A DNA stretch of 26,776 nucleotides from Asaia bogorensis. Lineage in GTDB: Bacteria > Pseudomonadota > Alphaproteobacteria > Acetobacterales > Acetobacteraceae. Below the pieces are notes generated by a model. That model was not told the DNA's origin and did not search any database. It was given only the letters and a program-made list of their open reading frames with translations. Shown here in pieces: positions 7,610-15,433 of this stretch. The first letter of the stretch is position 1, and every line of letters begins with the position of its first letter. The stretch spans positions 1 through 26,776 of the forward strand of contig CAMCHA010000001.1 of assembly GCA_945874515.1 (NCBI GenBank), read 5' to 3'. A program made the translations under genes and the position numbers.

Positions 7610-9757
7610 TTGCTTCCAGACTATTTTTTGAACCCCCGAAGCATCGCCGTTATTGGGGCTTCCGAAGGGAGTGCGAAGATCGGCGGCAAGATCATGGCGA
7701 CGCTGATTTCCTGCGGCTATGAAGGGCGGATTCTGCCCATCAATCCGCGCGGTGGCGTTCTGCATGGGCTGCCAGCTTTCAAGTCCATTGCAGAAGCTCC
7801 AGGCCCGATTGATCTGGCCTTGATCGCAGTTCCAGCGCCCATCGTGGCAAAGGCTGTGGCTGAATGCGCGGCGGCTGGGATTGCGGGCGCCATTGTCTTC
7901 AGTTCCGGCTTTGGTGAAGCGGGCGTCGAAGGCGCTGCCCTGCAACGCGATTTGCGCGCCGTGATTGAACGGACTGGCATTCGCGTGGCGGGCCCCAATG
8001 CGGAAGGCTTTTTCAACATCCGCGCCAAGATCGCGCCCACTTTCAGCCCGGCGGTTCATGTCAAAAGCATCGCTGACCCCCTTGGGCGCGATATCAGCGT
8101 GGTTGCGCAAAGTGGCGGGCTTGGCTTTGCGCTGTTCAATCGCGGCGCGGCGCAGGGGCTTTCCTTTGGCACTATCGTCAGTGTCGGCAATCAGGTTGAC
8201 CTGGACCTTGCGGCTTTCGCGCATCATTTGATCGAGGATAAAGGCACGGCAGCTTTACTCCTTTATCTGGAAAGTTTCACGCGGCCAGATGCGTTTTTGG
8301 CCATGGCCAAGGAATCGGCGCGGCGCAGCAAGCCGGTGATCCTTGGCAAGGCAGGGCGTTCGGATGCGGGACGCCGGGCAGCGGCTTCCCATACTGGTGC
8401 GCTTGGCGGCGAAGATGCCGCGTGTGATGCGATGTTGGCGCGCCATGGCGTGCTGCGCGGGGATGATCAGGATGAATTGCTGGATATTGCCGCGGGCCTG
8501 GTGAAGCATAGCCTGCCTGCCGGCAGGCGTGTTGCGGTGATTTCCCCTTCAGGTGGCACGGGGGTTTGGTTGGCCGATGCCTGTGCGCGCTTCGGGCTGG
8601 ACGTGCCGGAAATTGACATGGAACGGCAAGCACGCTTGCGCGCCATCATGCCCGCCTATGGATCGCCGGTGAACCCCGTTGACCTTACGGGCCAAGGCGC
8701 CGGCGGTGGCCAGGGTGCCGCGAGCTTCGTGGATGCGCTGAACATTCTTTATGATGCGCCCTATTTTGATGCCTTCATCCTGGCCGGTTCCTTCGCCCAT
8801 GAGGCACGGTTGAAGCGCGAAGGTGAAGCCATTCGTGATTTCGCGCGCGGGCCAAAGCCCGTTCTGCTGCATAGCTATACGCTTGTATCGGATGCTTCCC
8901 GCGCCATTCTGGAAGGGCTCGGGCTGCATTGTTTCGCCACTGGCTCCGGCACGGTGCGCGCGCTGGCCAGCATGGCACAATATCGCGATTTTCTGGAAAC
9001 CACGCGCCCTGCCCTGCTTGCGCCGCCGAAGCCATCTACCTTGGCCTCCGAAGCCGCTGAGCTGCTGAAAGGACGGCACGGCATGCTTGCCGAATATGAG
9101 GCCAAAGCATTGCTGCGCGCCGCCGGCATCGCCATACCCCGCGACATCATTGCCCGCAGCGCGGCCGAGGCAGCGGCCGCCCAAACCACCTTCGGGGTGC
9201 CAGTCGCGCTCAAGATTCAATCGCCTGATATTCCACATAAAACGGAAGCGGGTGGTGTTGCGCTGAATATCAAGGATGCCGCTGCGGCCAGCGCCGCTTT
9301 TGATCGCATCACGGTCGCAAGCAGGGAATTTGCGCCGGAGGCTGATCTGCATGGCATATTGGTGCAACCCATGGCGGCACCTGGCATTGAAATGATTCTG
9401 GGTGTGACGCGCGACCGGGATTTCGGCCCCACACTCATGGTCGGCTTTGGCGGCGTGCATGTTGAAGTGCTGCGCGATATTGTCTTCGCACCCGCCCCGG
9501 TTTCACCCACTGAAGCCCACGCCATGCTGCGTCGCCTGCGCGCCTTTCCGTTGCTGGAAGGTGTGCGTGGCAGCGCCGCTGCGGATATTGATGCGCTGGT
9601 CGCGCTGATCAGCCATGTTTCCGAAATTGCCGTGGCAATGGGCGAGAATTTGCAGGAACTCGATCTCAATCCGGTATTGGTGCATCCTGCCGGGCAAGGG
9701 TGCAGCCTGCTGGATGCCTTGATCCTTTTATCATCCGAAACGGGGGAAGCCGCATGA
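7610..9757 (+). CDS. Acetate--CoA ligase family protein (NDP-forming acyl-CoA synthetase)
   Basis: This 715-residue fused alpha-beta NDP-forming acyl-CoA synthetase makes an acyl-CoA from a carboxylic acid, CoA and ATP (or the reverse, yielding ATP). The N-terminal CoA-binding Rossmann domain has SIAVIGASEG (11-20). The succinyl-CoA-ligase-like domain has VVAQSGGLGFAL (164-175) and ASHTGALGGEDAA (259-271), in which H261 is the expected phosphohistidine. The C-terminal ATP-grasp domain (about 485-715) has KIQSPDIPHKTEAGGV and LDLNPVLV. Translation starts at TTG 7610: GAGGGAG lies seven bases upstream and no in-frame ATG occurs before residue 29. The gene overlaps the enoyl-CoA hydratase by ATGA, implying coupled translation. 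The acid substrate is unknown; branched or unsaturated acids and carnitine-like compounds are possible. Confidence 0.93.
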   Translation: MLPDYFLNPRSIAVIGASEGSAKIGGKIMATLISCGYEGRILPINPRGGVLHGLPAFKSIAEAPGPIDLALIAVPAPIVAKAVAECAAAGIAGAIVFSSGFGEAGVEGAALQRDLRAVIERTGIRVAGPNAEGFFNIRAKIAPTFSPAVHVKSIADPLGRDISVVAQSGGLGFALFNRGAAQGLSFGTIVSVGNQVDLDLAAFAHHLIEDKGTAALLLYLESFTRPDAFLAMAKESARRSKPVILGKAGRSDAGRRAAASHTGALGGEDAACDAMLARHGVLRGDDQDELLDIAAGLVKHSLPAGRRVAVISPSGGTGVWLADACARFGLDVPEIDMERQARLRAIMPAYGSPVNPVDLTGQGAGGGQGAASFVDALNILYDAPYFDAFILAGSFAHEARLKREGEAIRDFARGPKPVLLHSYTLVSDASRAILEGLGLHCFATGSGTVRALASMAQYRDFLETTRPALLAPPKPSTLASEAAELLKGRHGMLAEYEAKALLRAAGIAIPRDIIARSAAEAAAAQTTFGVPVALKIQSPDIPHKTEAGGVALNIKDAAAASAAFDRITVASREFAPEADLHGILVQPMAAPGIEMILGVTRDRDFGPTLMVGFGGVHVEVLRDIVFAPAPVSPTEAHAMLRRLRAFPLLEGVRGSAAADIDALVALISHVSEIAVAMGENLQELDLNPVLVHPAGQGCSLLDALILLSSETGEAA

Positions 9758-10533
9758 CCGATTATCGTTTCTGCCAGGTGCATGATGAGGGGCGCTTGCG
9801 CATCGTCACGCTCAATCGGCCCGAAGTGATGAATGCGCTGCACGCCGATGCGCATGAGGAATTGGAGAAGGTTTGGGATGATTTTGCGGCCAATCCTGAT
9901 CTTTGGGTCGGCATTGTCACCGGTGCTGGGGATCGCGCCTTTTCCGCCGGCAATGATTTGAAGGTGCAGGCTGAAGGCAAGCGCCGCCCCCTGCCCCGCA
10001 CCGGGTTCGCTGGCCTCACCAGCCGCTTTGATCTGGAAAAGCCTGTGATTGCCGCAGTGAATGGCATTGCCATGGGAGGAGGGTTCGAAATCGCCCTCGC
10101 CTGCGATTTGATTATCGCCGCCGAGAATGCGCTTTTTGCCCTGCCCGAACCGCGTGTTGGGCTTGTGGCGGGTGCTGGCGGCTTGCATCGCCTACCGCGC
10201 ATGATCGGCCAGAAGCAGGCGCTTGGCATGATCCTGACAGGGCGGCGCGTGCCCGCAGCCGAAGGGCTCAGCCTTGGTTTCGTGAATGAGGTTGTGCCAC
10301 AAGGCCAGGCTTTGGAAGCCGCTAAACGCTGGGCAGCGCTGATCCTGGAATGCTCTCCGCTTGCGGTCCGCGCTTCAAAGCAGGCGGTTTATGCGGGGCT
10401 GGGTGAAGAAAACCTCGCGACCGCAATCGGCACTATGTATCCGGCGCAGGCACGCAATCGCGATAGTCAGGATTATATCGAAGGCCCGAAAGCCTTCGCG
10501 GAAAAGCGCAAGCCCAATTGGCGGAATATGTAG
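9754..10533 (+). CDS. Enoyl-CoA hydratase/isomerase family protein, CaiD-like
   Basis: This 259-residue crotonase-fold enzyme has the oxyanion-hole segments AFSAGNDLK (62-70) and AMGGGFEIALACD (106-118), and the catalytic glutamates expected at E112 and E132 (LPEPRVGLVAGAGG). The segments GFAGLT, KPVIAAVNG, NALFALPE and the tail IEGPKAFAEKRKPNW resemble crotonobetainyl-CoA hydratase CaiD more than FadB-type hydratases, though the closeness is judged by eye. It would hydrate an enoyl-CoA produced after activation by the upstream synthetase. The ATG sits in an ATGA overlap with that gene, preceded by GGGGGAAG. The gene ends five bases before a convergent dehydrogenase gene. Confidence 0.9.
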   Translation: MTDYRFCQVHDEGRLRIVTLNRPEVMNALHADAHEELEKVWDDFAANPDLWVGIVTGAGDRAFSAGNDLKVQAEGKRRPLPRTGFAGLTSRFDLEKPVIAAVNGIAMGGGFEIALACDLIIAAENALFALPEPRVGLVAGAGGLHRLPRMIGQKQALGMILTGRRVPAAEGLSLGFVNEVVPQGQALEAAKRWAALILECSPLAVRASKQAVYAGLGEENLATAIGTMYPAQARNRDSQDYIEGPKAFAEKRKPNWRNM

Positions 10534-10537
10534 CGCT

Positions 10538-11521
10538 CTATATCCCGCGCTCAGCTTTTGTTGCGGCCAGATCATCCTCGATGAAACCCCGGATGATTTC
10601 TTCCATCGGTTCCTGTTCCTTGAAGCCAAGGCGGCGCGCGCGGGTTGCGGCGAAGGCGCCGGGCCAGCCATTGACGATGTCAAACACTTCCTTGTCGAAG
10701 ACGAAGCCCACTTTCTCCCGCGCGGCCTTGCCGGCCACCTGTTCCAGCGCACCCAGGATTTTGGCGACCGTCAGGCTGCGCCCCGGCGGGTTGATGCCGC
10801 GATCAAGGCCGAGCGGCGCGGTATCCATCGCGGCTGCGTGCAAAAACCATTCAATCGTGGCGCGGGGAGAGCAAATCCACGCCGCGAAATCTTCCGGCAC
10901 CGGACAATTGGTCTCAAGCCCCAGCAGCGGTTCACGCACAATGGCGGAAACAAAGGATGACGCGGCCTTATTGGGCCGGCCCGGGCGCACCATCACGGTT
11001 GGCAGGCGGAGGTTCACCGCATCCATAAAGCCGCGACGCGACGCATCATGCAGCAGCAATTCGCCAATGGCCTTTTGCGCGCCATAGGAATTGGTCGGGA
11101 TTTGCCGCCCATCATCCGGCACCACAGCGTCCTGACCACCGCCGAAGGACGCAACCGAAGATGTGAAAATCACGCGCGGCCTGGTGCCAAGCGCGCGGCA
11201 GGCTGCGAGCACTGCCAGCGTGCCATGCAGATTGACCTTCATGCCCAGATCGAAATCGGCTTCCGCCGCGGCACTCACCACCGCGGCCAGATGGAATATC
11301 ACCTCGGTCCCCGCTGGGATGGCGGCGGCCACGGCGGTGTGGTCCGCCACATCGCCGCCAAGGCAGGTCACCGGGAAGGGCGCTGCCAGCGTGGCGGGTG
11401 CGGCAAGGTCGAATAGCGTGAGGCCCGTGATGGCCCGCCCGCCGAGCGCGCCATCCTTCGCCAGCCGCGCCGCCAATTTACGCCCCAAAAAGCCAGCCCC
11501 GCCCAGAATGGTGATCCGCAT
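10538..11521 (-). CDS. denD: D-erythronate dehydrogenase-like NAD-dependent epimerase/dehydratase
   Basis: This 327-residue extended short-chain dehydrogenase has the Rossmann nucleotide site ILGGAGFLG (5-13). The catalytic S121/S122 region is IFTSSVASFGG, and SYGAQK gives Y146 and K150. The segment GRPNKAASSFVSAIVREPL and the ETNCPVPED region are characteristic of the DenD group, which oxidises D-erythronate to 2-oxo-D-erythronate (3-oxo route) with NAD. A strong GGGAGGG ribosome site precedes the ATG. The usual partners (four-carbon acid kinase, isomerase, aldolase) are not adjacent, so the assignment rests on sequence alone and related sugar-acid oxidations remain possible. It is divergent from the diaminopropionate ammonia-lyase-like gene. 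Confidence 0.82.
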   Translation of the reverse strand: MRITILGGAGFLGRKLAARLAKDGALGGRAITGLTLFDLAAPATLAAPFPVTCLGGDVADHTAVAAAIPAGTEVIFHLAAVVSAAAEADFDLGMKVNLHGTLAVLAACRALGTRPRVIFTSSVASFGGGQDAVVPDDGRQIPTNSYGAQKAIGELLLHDASRRGFMDAVNLRLPTVMVRPGRPNKAASSFVSAIVREPLLGLETNCPVPEDFAAWICSPRATIEWFLHAAAMDTAPLGLDRGINPPGRSLTVAKILGALEQVAGKAAREKVGFVFDKEVFDIVNGWPGAFAATRARRLGFKEQEPMEEIIRGFIEDDLAATKAERGI

Positions 11522-11585
11522 CGCTTTACCCTCCCGTTACAGTGCAAGGTTTGGCGCGCGGCGCGGAAGGGCGCAATATGGGGGC

Positions 11586-12746
11586 ATGATCGAAAAGCGC
11601 CCTTTCCGTTATTTCCTGAACCGCAATCATGGCGTGCCGGGCATCGCGGTACTCCCAGAATCTGGCTATGCCCGCGCCAAGGCCGAAATCATGACCTGGC
11701 CCGGCTATGCGCCGACCCCACTGGTGGCGCTGGATGTCATTGCCAAAGCCACCGGCGTGGCGCGGCTGGATTTCAAGGATGAAGCGGGGCGCTTTGGCCT
11801 TGCTTCCTTCAAGGCGCTGGGCGGTGCCTATGCCGTGATGCGGGTTTTGCAGGCGGAACTCGCCAAGCGGGATGTCGCGCGGGAGGCATCCAGCGCCGAT
11901 CTGATCGAAGGCCGCTACAAGGACACGACGGCGAAGATCACGGTCTGCTGCGCGACTGATGGTAATCATGGCCGCTCGGTCGCCTGGGGCGCGCAGCGCT
12001 TTGGCGCGGCTTGCGTGATTTTCGTGCATGAAACCGTCAGCCAAGGCCGGCGCGATGCCATCGCCAAATATGGCGCGGAAATTCGCGTGGTGCCGGGTAA
12101 TTATGATGATGCGGTGCGCGAGGCACAGAAGCAGGCAGAGGCGAATTCCTGGTTCGTTGTCTCCGACACCTCCTACCCCGGCTATACGGAAGTGCCGCGC
12201 GATGTGATGCAGGGCTATCGGCTGATGGCGGATGAAGCTGCGGATCAAATCGGCGAAGCACCCACGCATGTCTTTATCCAAGGCGGTGTTGGCGGTGTGG
12301 CGGCGGCGGTTTCGGTGCAAATGCGCGCGCGTTTTGGCGCCGGCGTGAAGCTGATTGTCGCCGAACCCGACAAGGCGGATTGCCTGCTGGCGAGTGCCGA
12401 GGCCGGCGAGCCCGTCACCGTGCCGGGTGATCTTGATACCCTCATGGCCGGGCTTGCCTGTGGGGAGCCTTCCTTGCTTGCCTGGCAGGAATTGGAACGC
12501 GGCGCCTTCGCCTTCATGTCGGTGTCCGATGAAAGCGCGGTGGAATGTATGAAGCTTCTCGCGCACCAGACGCCACCGATTGTCGCGGGTGAAAGCGCGG
12601 TCGCGGGGCTGGCGGCGCTGCTGCTTGCGATGCAGGAACCCTATGCGCGCGGGGCACTCGGCCTTGGTGCGGATAGCCGCGTGCTGTTGTTTGGCACGGA
12701 AGGTGCCACCGATCCGGAGGTTTACGACAAGCTGGTGAAGGGCTGA
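11586..12746 (+). CDS. dpaL: Diaminopropionate ammonia-lyase-like PLP enzyme
   Basis: This 386-residue fold-type II PLP enzyme has the Schiff-base lysine at K76 in GLASFKALGGAY and a TDGNHGR segment (D125) matching the second catalytic acid/base of diaminopropionate ammonia-lyase. FIQGGVGGVAAAV is the phosphate-binding loop. The N-terminal NRNHG and the C-terminal LLFGTEGATDPEVY resemble YgeX/DpaL. The known reaction converts 2,3-diaminopropionate to pyruvate and two ammonia; activity on D-serine or other beta-substituted amino acids is possible. The start at 11586 is the first ATG at which recognisable protein begins. A longer reading frame extends back over the divergent dehydrogenase but shows no family features. 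Only a G-run precedes the ATG. Confidence 0.87.
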   Translation: MIEKRPFRYFLNRNHGVPGIAVLPESGYARAKAEIMTWPGYAPTPLVALDVIAKATGVARLDFKDEAGRFGLASFKALGGAYAVMRVLQAELAKRDVAREASSADLIEGRYKDTTAKITVCCATDGNHGRSVAWGAQRFGAACVIFVHETVSQGRRDAIAKYGAEIRVVPGNYDDAVREAQKQAEANSWFVVSDTSYPGYTEVPRDVMQGYRLMADEAADQIGEAPTHVFIQGGVGGVAAAVSVQMRARFGAGVKLIVAEPDKADCLLASAEAGEPVTVPGDLDTLMAGLACGEPSLLAWQELERGAFAFMSVSDESAVECMKLLAHQTPPIVAGESAVAGLAALLLAMQEPYARGALGLGADSRVLLFGTEGATDPEVYDKLVKG

Positions 12747-12762
12747 CCCGAAGCGTCAGCCC
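12740..12762. terminator. Bidirectional terminator-like hairpin at convergent stops
   Basis: GGGCTGAC (12740-12747) and GTCAGCCC (12755-12762) form a perfect 8-bp stem with a seven-base loop. The TGA stop of the + strand ammonia-lyase gene lies in the left arm and the TGA stop of the - strand glutaredoxin gene in the right arm, so the structure serves both genes symmetrically. No T-run is present. The call rests on the stem and its convergent position. Confidence 0.55.
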
Positions 12763-13013
12763 GCAAGCAGCGCATCCAGCTTGCCGGCGCGGTCCAGCGC
12801 CACAAGATCATCCGAACCGCCGATGGATTTTCCGTTGATGAAAATCTGCGGCACGGTGGTGCGCCCGCCGGAATTTTCGATCGCGCGTCGCCGGGCATCA
12901 GACCCATGCGGCGCGTCAAATTCCTGATAGGTGACGCCCTTCTTTTCCAGCAGCGCCTTGGCGCGGGAGCAATAGGGGCAGAAATCAGTGGTGTAGATTT
13001 CGATCTTGGCCAT
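12756..13013 (-). CDS. grxC: Glutaredoxin 3
   Basis: This 85-residue dithiol glutaredoxin has the active site C12-P-Y-C15 after a short beta strand, a TVP cis-proline segment at 53-55 for glutathione binding, and GGSDDL at 65-70, all diagnostic of GrxC. It reduces disulfides and mixed glutathione disulfides in the cytosol. It lies downstream of comF on the same strand with 31 bases between them, a pairing common in alphaproteobacteria. The ribosome site is weak, so translation may depend on readthrough from comF. Confidence 0.95.
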   Translation of the reverse strand: MAKIEIYTTDFCPYCSRAKALLEKKGVTYQEFDAPHGSDARRRAIENSGGRTTVPQIFINGKSIGGSDDLVALDRAGKLDALLAG

Positions 13014-13044
13014 ACGCGCAAGATTGGCGTTTAGGTGCTTATGG

Positions 13045-13836
13045 TCAAGCCGCGCGAAGACGCGGATCGGGCACCCGCGCTGCCGCCAGTACCTCTACCC
13101 GCGCGGCACCGGCCGCGAGCAAGGCCCGCGCGCAGGCTTCCGCCGTTGCGCCGGACGTCATGACATCATCCACCAGTAAAACGCGCTTGCCGGCCACGCG
13201 CGCGGGGCGGGCCACGCTGAAGGCATCCGCCACCAGCGCCGCGCGTTCCGCCGCGCCCTTATCGCCCAGCGGCACCGTGGCGCGGGTGCGGCGGAGCAAA
13301 TCCGGCACCACACGCCGGCCGGAAAGGCGCCCCAGCCGCCCAGCGAGCAGCGCCGCCTGGTCATAGCGCCGCGCAATCAGCCGCCACCAATGCGCCGGCA
13401 CGGGGGCCAGCAGATCAGCCCCCGCCAACATCTCCGCCCCCGCGCGGGCCATAAGGCGCGCGAGCGGTATCGCCATTTCGGTGCGGTCAGCATGCTTGAA
13501 GGGCAGGATCAAGCGCTTGGCGCCATCATCATAGCGCAACGCCGCCCGCGCCACCGCGAAGCCCGGCGCGCGGGTCAAGCATGGGGTGCATAACAGCGCG
13601 CCATCCCCGCCACGCTCGGCCTCACCCTCATGCGTGAAAGGTACCCCGCAGCGCGCGCAAAACGGGGCGGAAATCAGGTTCAGGCCGCTGAAACAGGTGG
13701 CGCAAAAACTGCCCTGGCGTTCCACTTGCGCATCGCAAGTCAGGCAATGCGGTGGCAGTAATACATCCAGCAGTTTCTCTGGCGCCCTACCAAGCGCACC
13801 GCTAAAGCGGCCCAGCAAGGCGCCAGAGGCGCGCAC
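13045..13836 (-). CDS. ComF family phosphoribosyltransferase-like protein
   Basis: This 263-residue ComF protein has an N-terminal zinc-ribbon region with four CxxC pairs (C31/C34, C45/C48, C60/C63, C83/C86). It is followed by a PRTase domain with the PRPP-binding motif VLLVDDVMTSGAT (218-230), and YDDGAKRLILPFKHADR and ARRYDQA are typical ComF segments. ComF homologues are linked to natural competence, but in most proteobacteria the role is unproven. The start is GTG at 13836, immediately after the TGA of the upstream rhodanese gene, so translation is likely coupled. This fits one - strand operon from the thiol dioxygenase to glutaredoxin. Confidence 0.9.
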   Translation of the reverse strand: MRASGALLGRFSGALGRAPEKLLDVLLPPHCLTCDAQVERQGSFCATCFSGLNLISAPFCARCGVPFTHEGEAERGGDGALLCTPCLTRAPGFAVARAALRYDDGAKRLILPFKHADRTEMAIPLARLMARAGAEMLAGADLLAPVPAHWWRLIARRYDQAALLAGRLGRLSGRRVVPDLLRRTRATVPLGDKGAAERAALVADAFSVARPARVAGKRVLLVDDVMTSGATAEACARALLAAGAARVEVLAAARVPDPRLRAA

Positions 13837-15426
13837 TCAGTGCCAATGACCGAAGGGGGCATCGCCGTCCTTCGCCACCTCATGCACCAAATCAATTTCC
13901 CAGGAGAGGTATTCGCGCATCGCCGCCTCCACCCCGTCATTCCGGTCATAGGGGCGGAGATAAAAATCCGCGCAATCCGCATCCGTGGGGTTACGCCTAT
14001 TCGCTTCCATCGGCAGCCCCGCCGCTTTCCAAGCCTTGGTGCCGCCTCCCACAATATAGACTGGCAGGCCCGTGAGCGCGGCGGCTTCCGGTGCGGCGAG
14101 GGCAGCTTGCGCCGGGTCTGGTGCGGCAATGGCAATCAGCCGCGCGCCTGCCAATGCACCGCGCAGCCGATCCAAGCGGGTGCGAATGGCCCAATGCGCG
14201 CCCGGAATATGCCCATCGCGGAAATCAATGGACCGCGCGAGGTCAATCACCTGCACCCCGCCCTTCAGGCTTTCGGCGGCAAGTTCCTCTGGCGTCAGGC
14301 TTGGCAGCTTCACCGCCGCCGCTTCCGGGCTTTCCGGTTGCCAGGGGCCGATGGCCAGCGCGCCATCCAACCCATCGGTCAGCACCATCACGTCCCAGCC
14401 GCCCAATTGCCTGAGCCAGCCAGCGGTCATGCGCGCGCGCGTGCCCGTATCATCCACCAGCACAATCCGCGCATGGCGCACCGCGACCCATTGATCGGTG
14501 GCTTGCACCAATTGCCCACCAGGCGCGGAACGGCTGCCCGGCATATGCCCCGCCGCATATTCCGCAGGGTCGCGCACATCCAGCACATAGGTGCTGCGCG
14601 ACGCATCCGCCTGCCAGCGCGCTAGATCAGCGCGCGTGCCGAAGACCACACCATACTGCTTCGCGAAGGCATCCGCGCGGGCGAAGGCTTCTGCCGCACC
14701 TTTCGGCGTGCCTTGCGGGAAGCTCGCGGTCTTGCCGCGATCACAGGTGAAGCCGGCCAATTCCCAGCCCATGGTGCCATTGCGTAACGCCACCACCTTG
14801 TTCGGAATGCCAGCGCTGCGGAGTGACTCGGCGCCCATGATGGACCGCGTGCGCCCTGCGCAATTCACCACCACCGTTGTCTCGGGCCGGTTCACGAATT
14901 CACCAATGCGATAGACCAATTCACCGCCCGGCACATCGACGGCGCCGGGAATGGACATGCGGTTGAATTCTTCCATCGGGCGGCTATCCAGGATCACCAT
15001 ATCGGTGCCGGCATCCATCATCGCCTTCAATTCCTCGGGATCGACCGAGGGGGTTTCATAATGATGCTCCACCCATTCGCCGAAAGCCTTGGAGGGCACA
15101 TTCACGCCGGAAAACGCAACATACCCCGCCGCGACCCAAGCCGGCGTGCCGCCTTGCAGCACCGACACATCCGTGCAGCCAATCCCTTCCAGATAGGAAG
15201 CCAGGCGCGGCGCCAACCCTTCCCCGCCATCCACGCAAACGATACGCGTGGCAAGGCGCGGCAGAATGGCACGGGCGCGGAGTTCCATGCGCGACAACCC
15301 GCAGGGGTTGGCCCAGAAAAGATGCGAACGGCCGAACTCGCCATCTTCGCGCGCATCCAGAATGGCCAATTCCTGCCCATCGCGGATCCAGCCCTTCATG
15401 CTGGCCGCGTCAATCATGCGCGCCAT
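13837..15426 (-). CDS. Multidomain rhodanese-like sulfurtransferase (four domains, one catalytic Cys)
   Basis: This 529-residue protein has four consecutive rhodanese-like domains at about 5-105, 127-228, 262-355 and 378-475, each with a D-x-R-like entry and a GGxxAW or similar exit. Only domain 2 keeps the persulfide cysteine (C189 in VVVNCAGRTRS). The matching loops read VDGGEG, VDDTGTR and AAPDPAQ in domains 1, 3 and 4, so these are probably inactive scaffolds. Rhodaneses move sulfane sulfur from persulfides or thiosulfate to thiol or cyanide acceptors. It lies seven bases after the thiol-dioxygenase-like gene, which points to a shared sulfur pathway. The C-terminal 50 residues form an extra segment ending in HEVAKDGDAPFGHWH. 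No signal peptide is seen. Confidence 0.9.
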   Translation of the reverse strand: MARMIDAASMKGWIRDGQELAILDAREDGEFGRSHLFWANPCGLSRMELRARAILPRLATRIVCVDGGEGLAPRLASYLEGIGCTDVSVLQGGTPAWVAAGYVAFSGVNVPSKAFGEWVEHHYETPSVDPEELKAMMDAGTDMVILDSRPMEEFNRMSIPGAVDVPGGELVYRIGEFVNRPETTVVVNCAGRTRSIMGAESLRSAGIPNKVVALRNGTMGWELAGFTCDRGKTASFPQGTPKGAAEAFARADAFAKQYGVVFGTRADLARWQADASRSTYVLDVRDPAEYAAGHMPGSRSAPGGQLVQATDQWVAVRHARIVLVDDTGTRARMTAGWLRQLGGWDVMVLTDGLDGALAIGPWQPESPEAAAVKLPSLTPEELAAESLKGGVQVIDLARSIDFRDGHIPGAHWAIRTRLDRLRGALAGARLIAIAAPDPAQAALAAPEAAALTGLPVYIVGGGTKAWKAAGLPMEANRRNPTDADCADFYLRPYDRNDGVEAAMREYLSWEIDLVHEVAKDGDAPFGHWH

Positions 15427-15433
15427 GGCGAGA

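Noticed and set aside
9217..10188. Long - strand open frame across the synthetase-hydratase junction
   Set aside because: It is an antisense shadow of two well-supported genes in GC-rich DNA, with no recognisable motif or ribosome site.
10517..10560. Possible terminator between the convergent hydratase and dehydrogenase genes
   Set aside because: Only a five-base stem with a ten-base loop can be drawn, which is no better than chance.
11163..11585. N-terminal extension of the ammonia-lyase by 141 codons
   Set aside because: It runs antisense over the start of the dehydrogenase gene and shows no ammonia-lyase homology. The family protein begins at 11586.
11526..12566. Long - strand open frame inside the ammonia-lyase gene
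   Set aside because: Antisense to a gene with clear PLP-enzyme motifs. Its translation is His- and Arg-rich with no family features.
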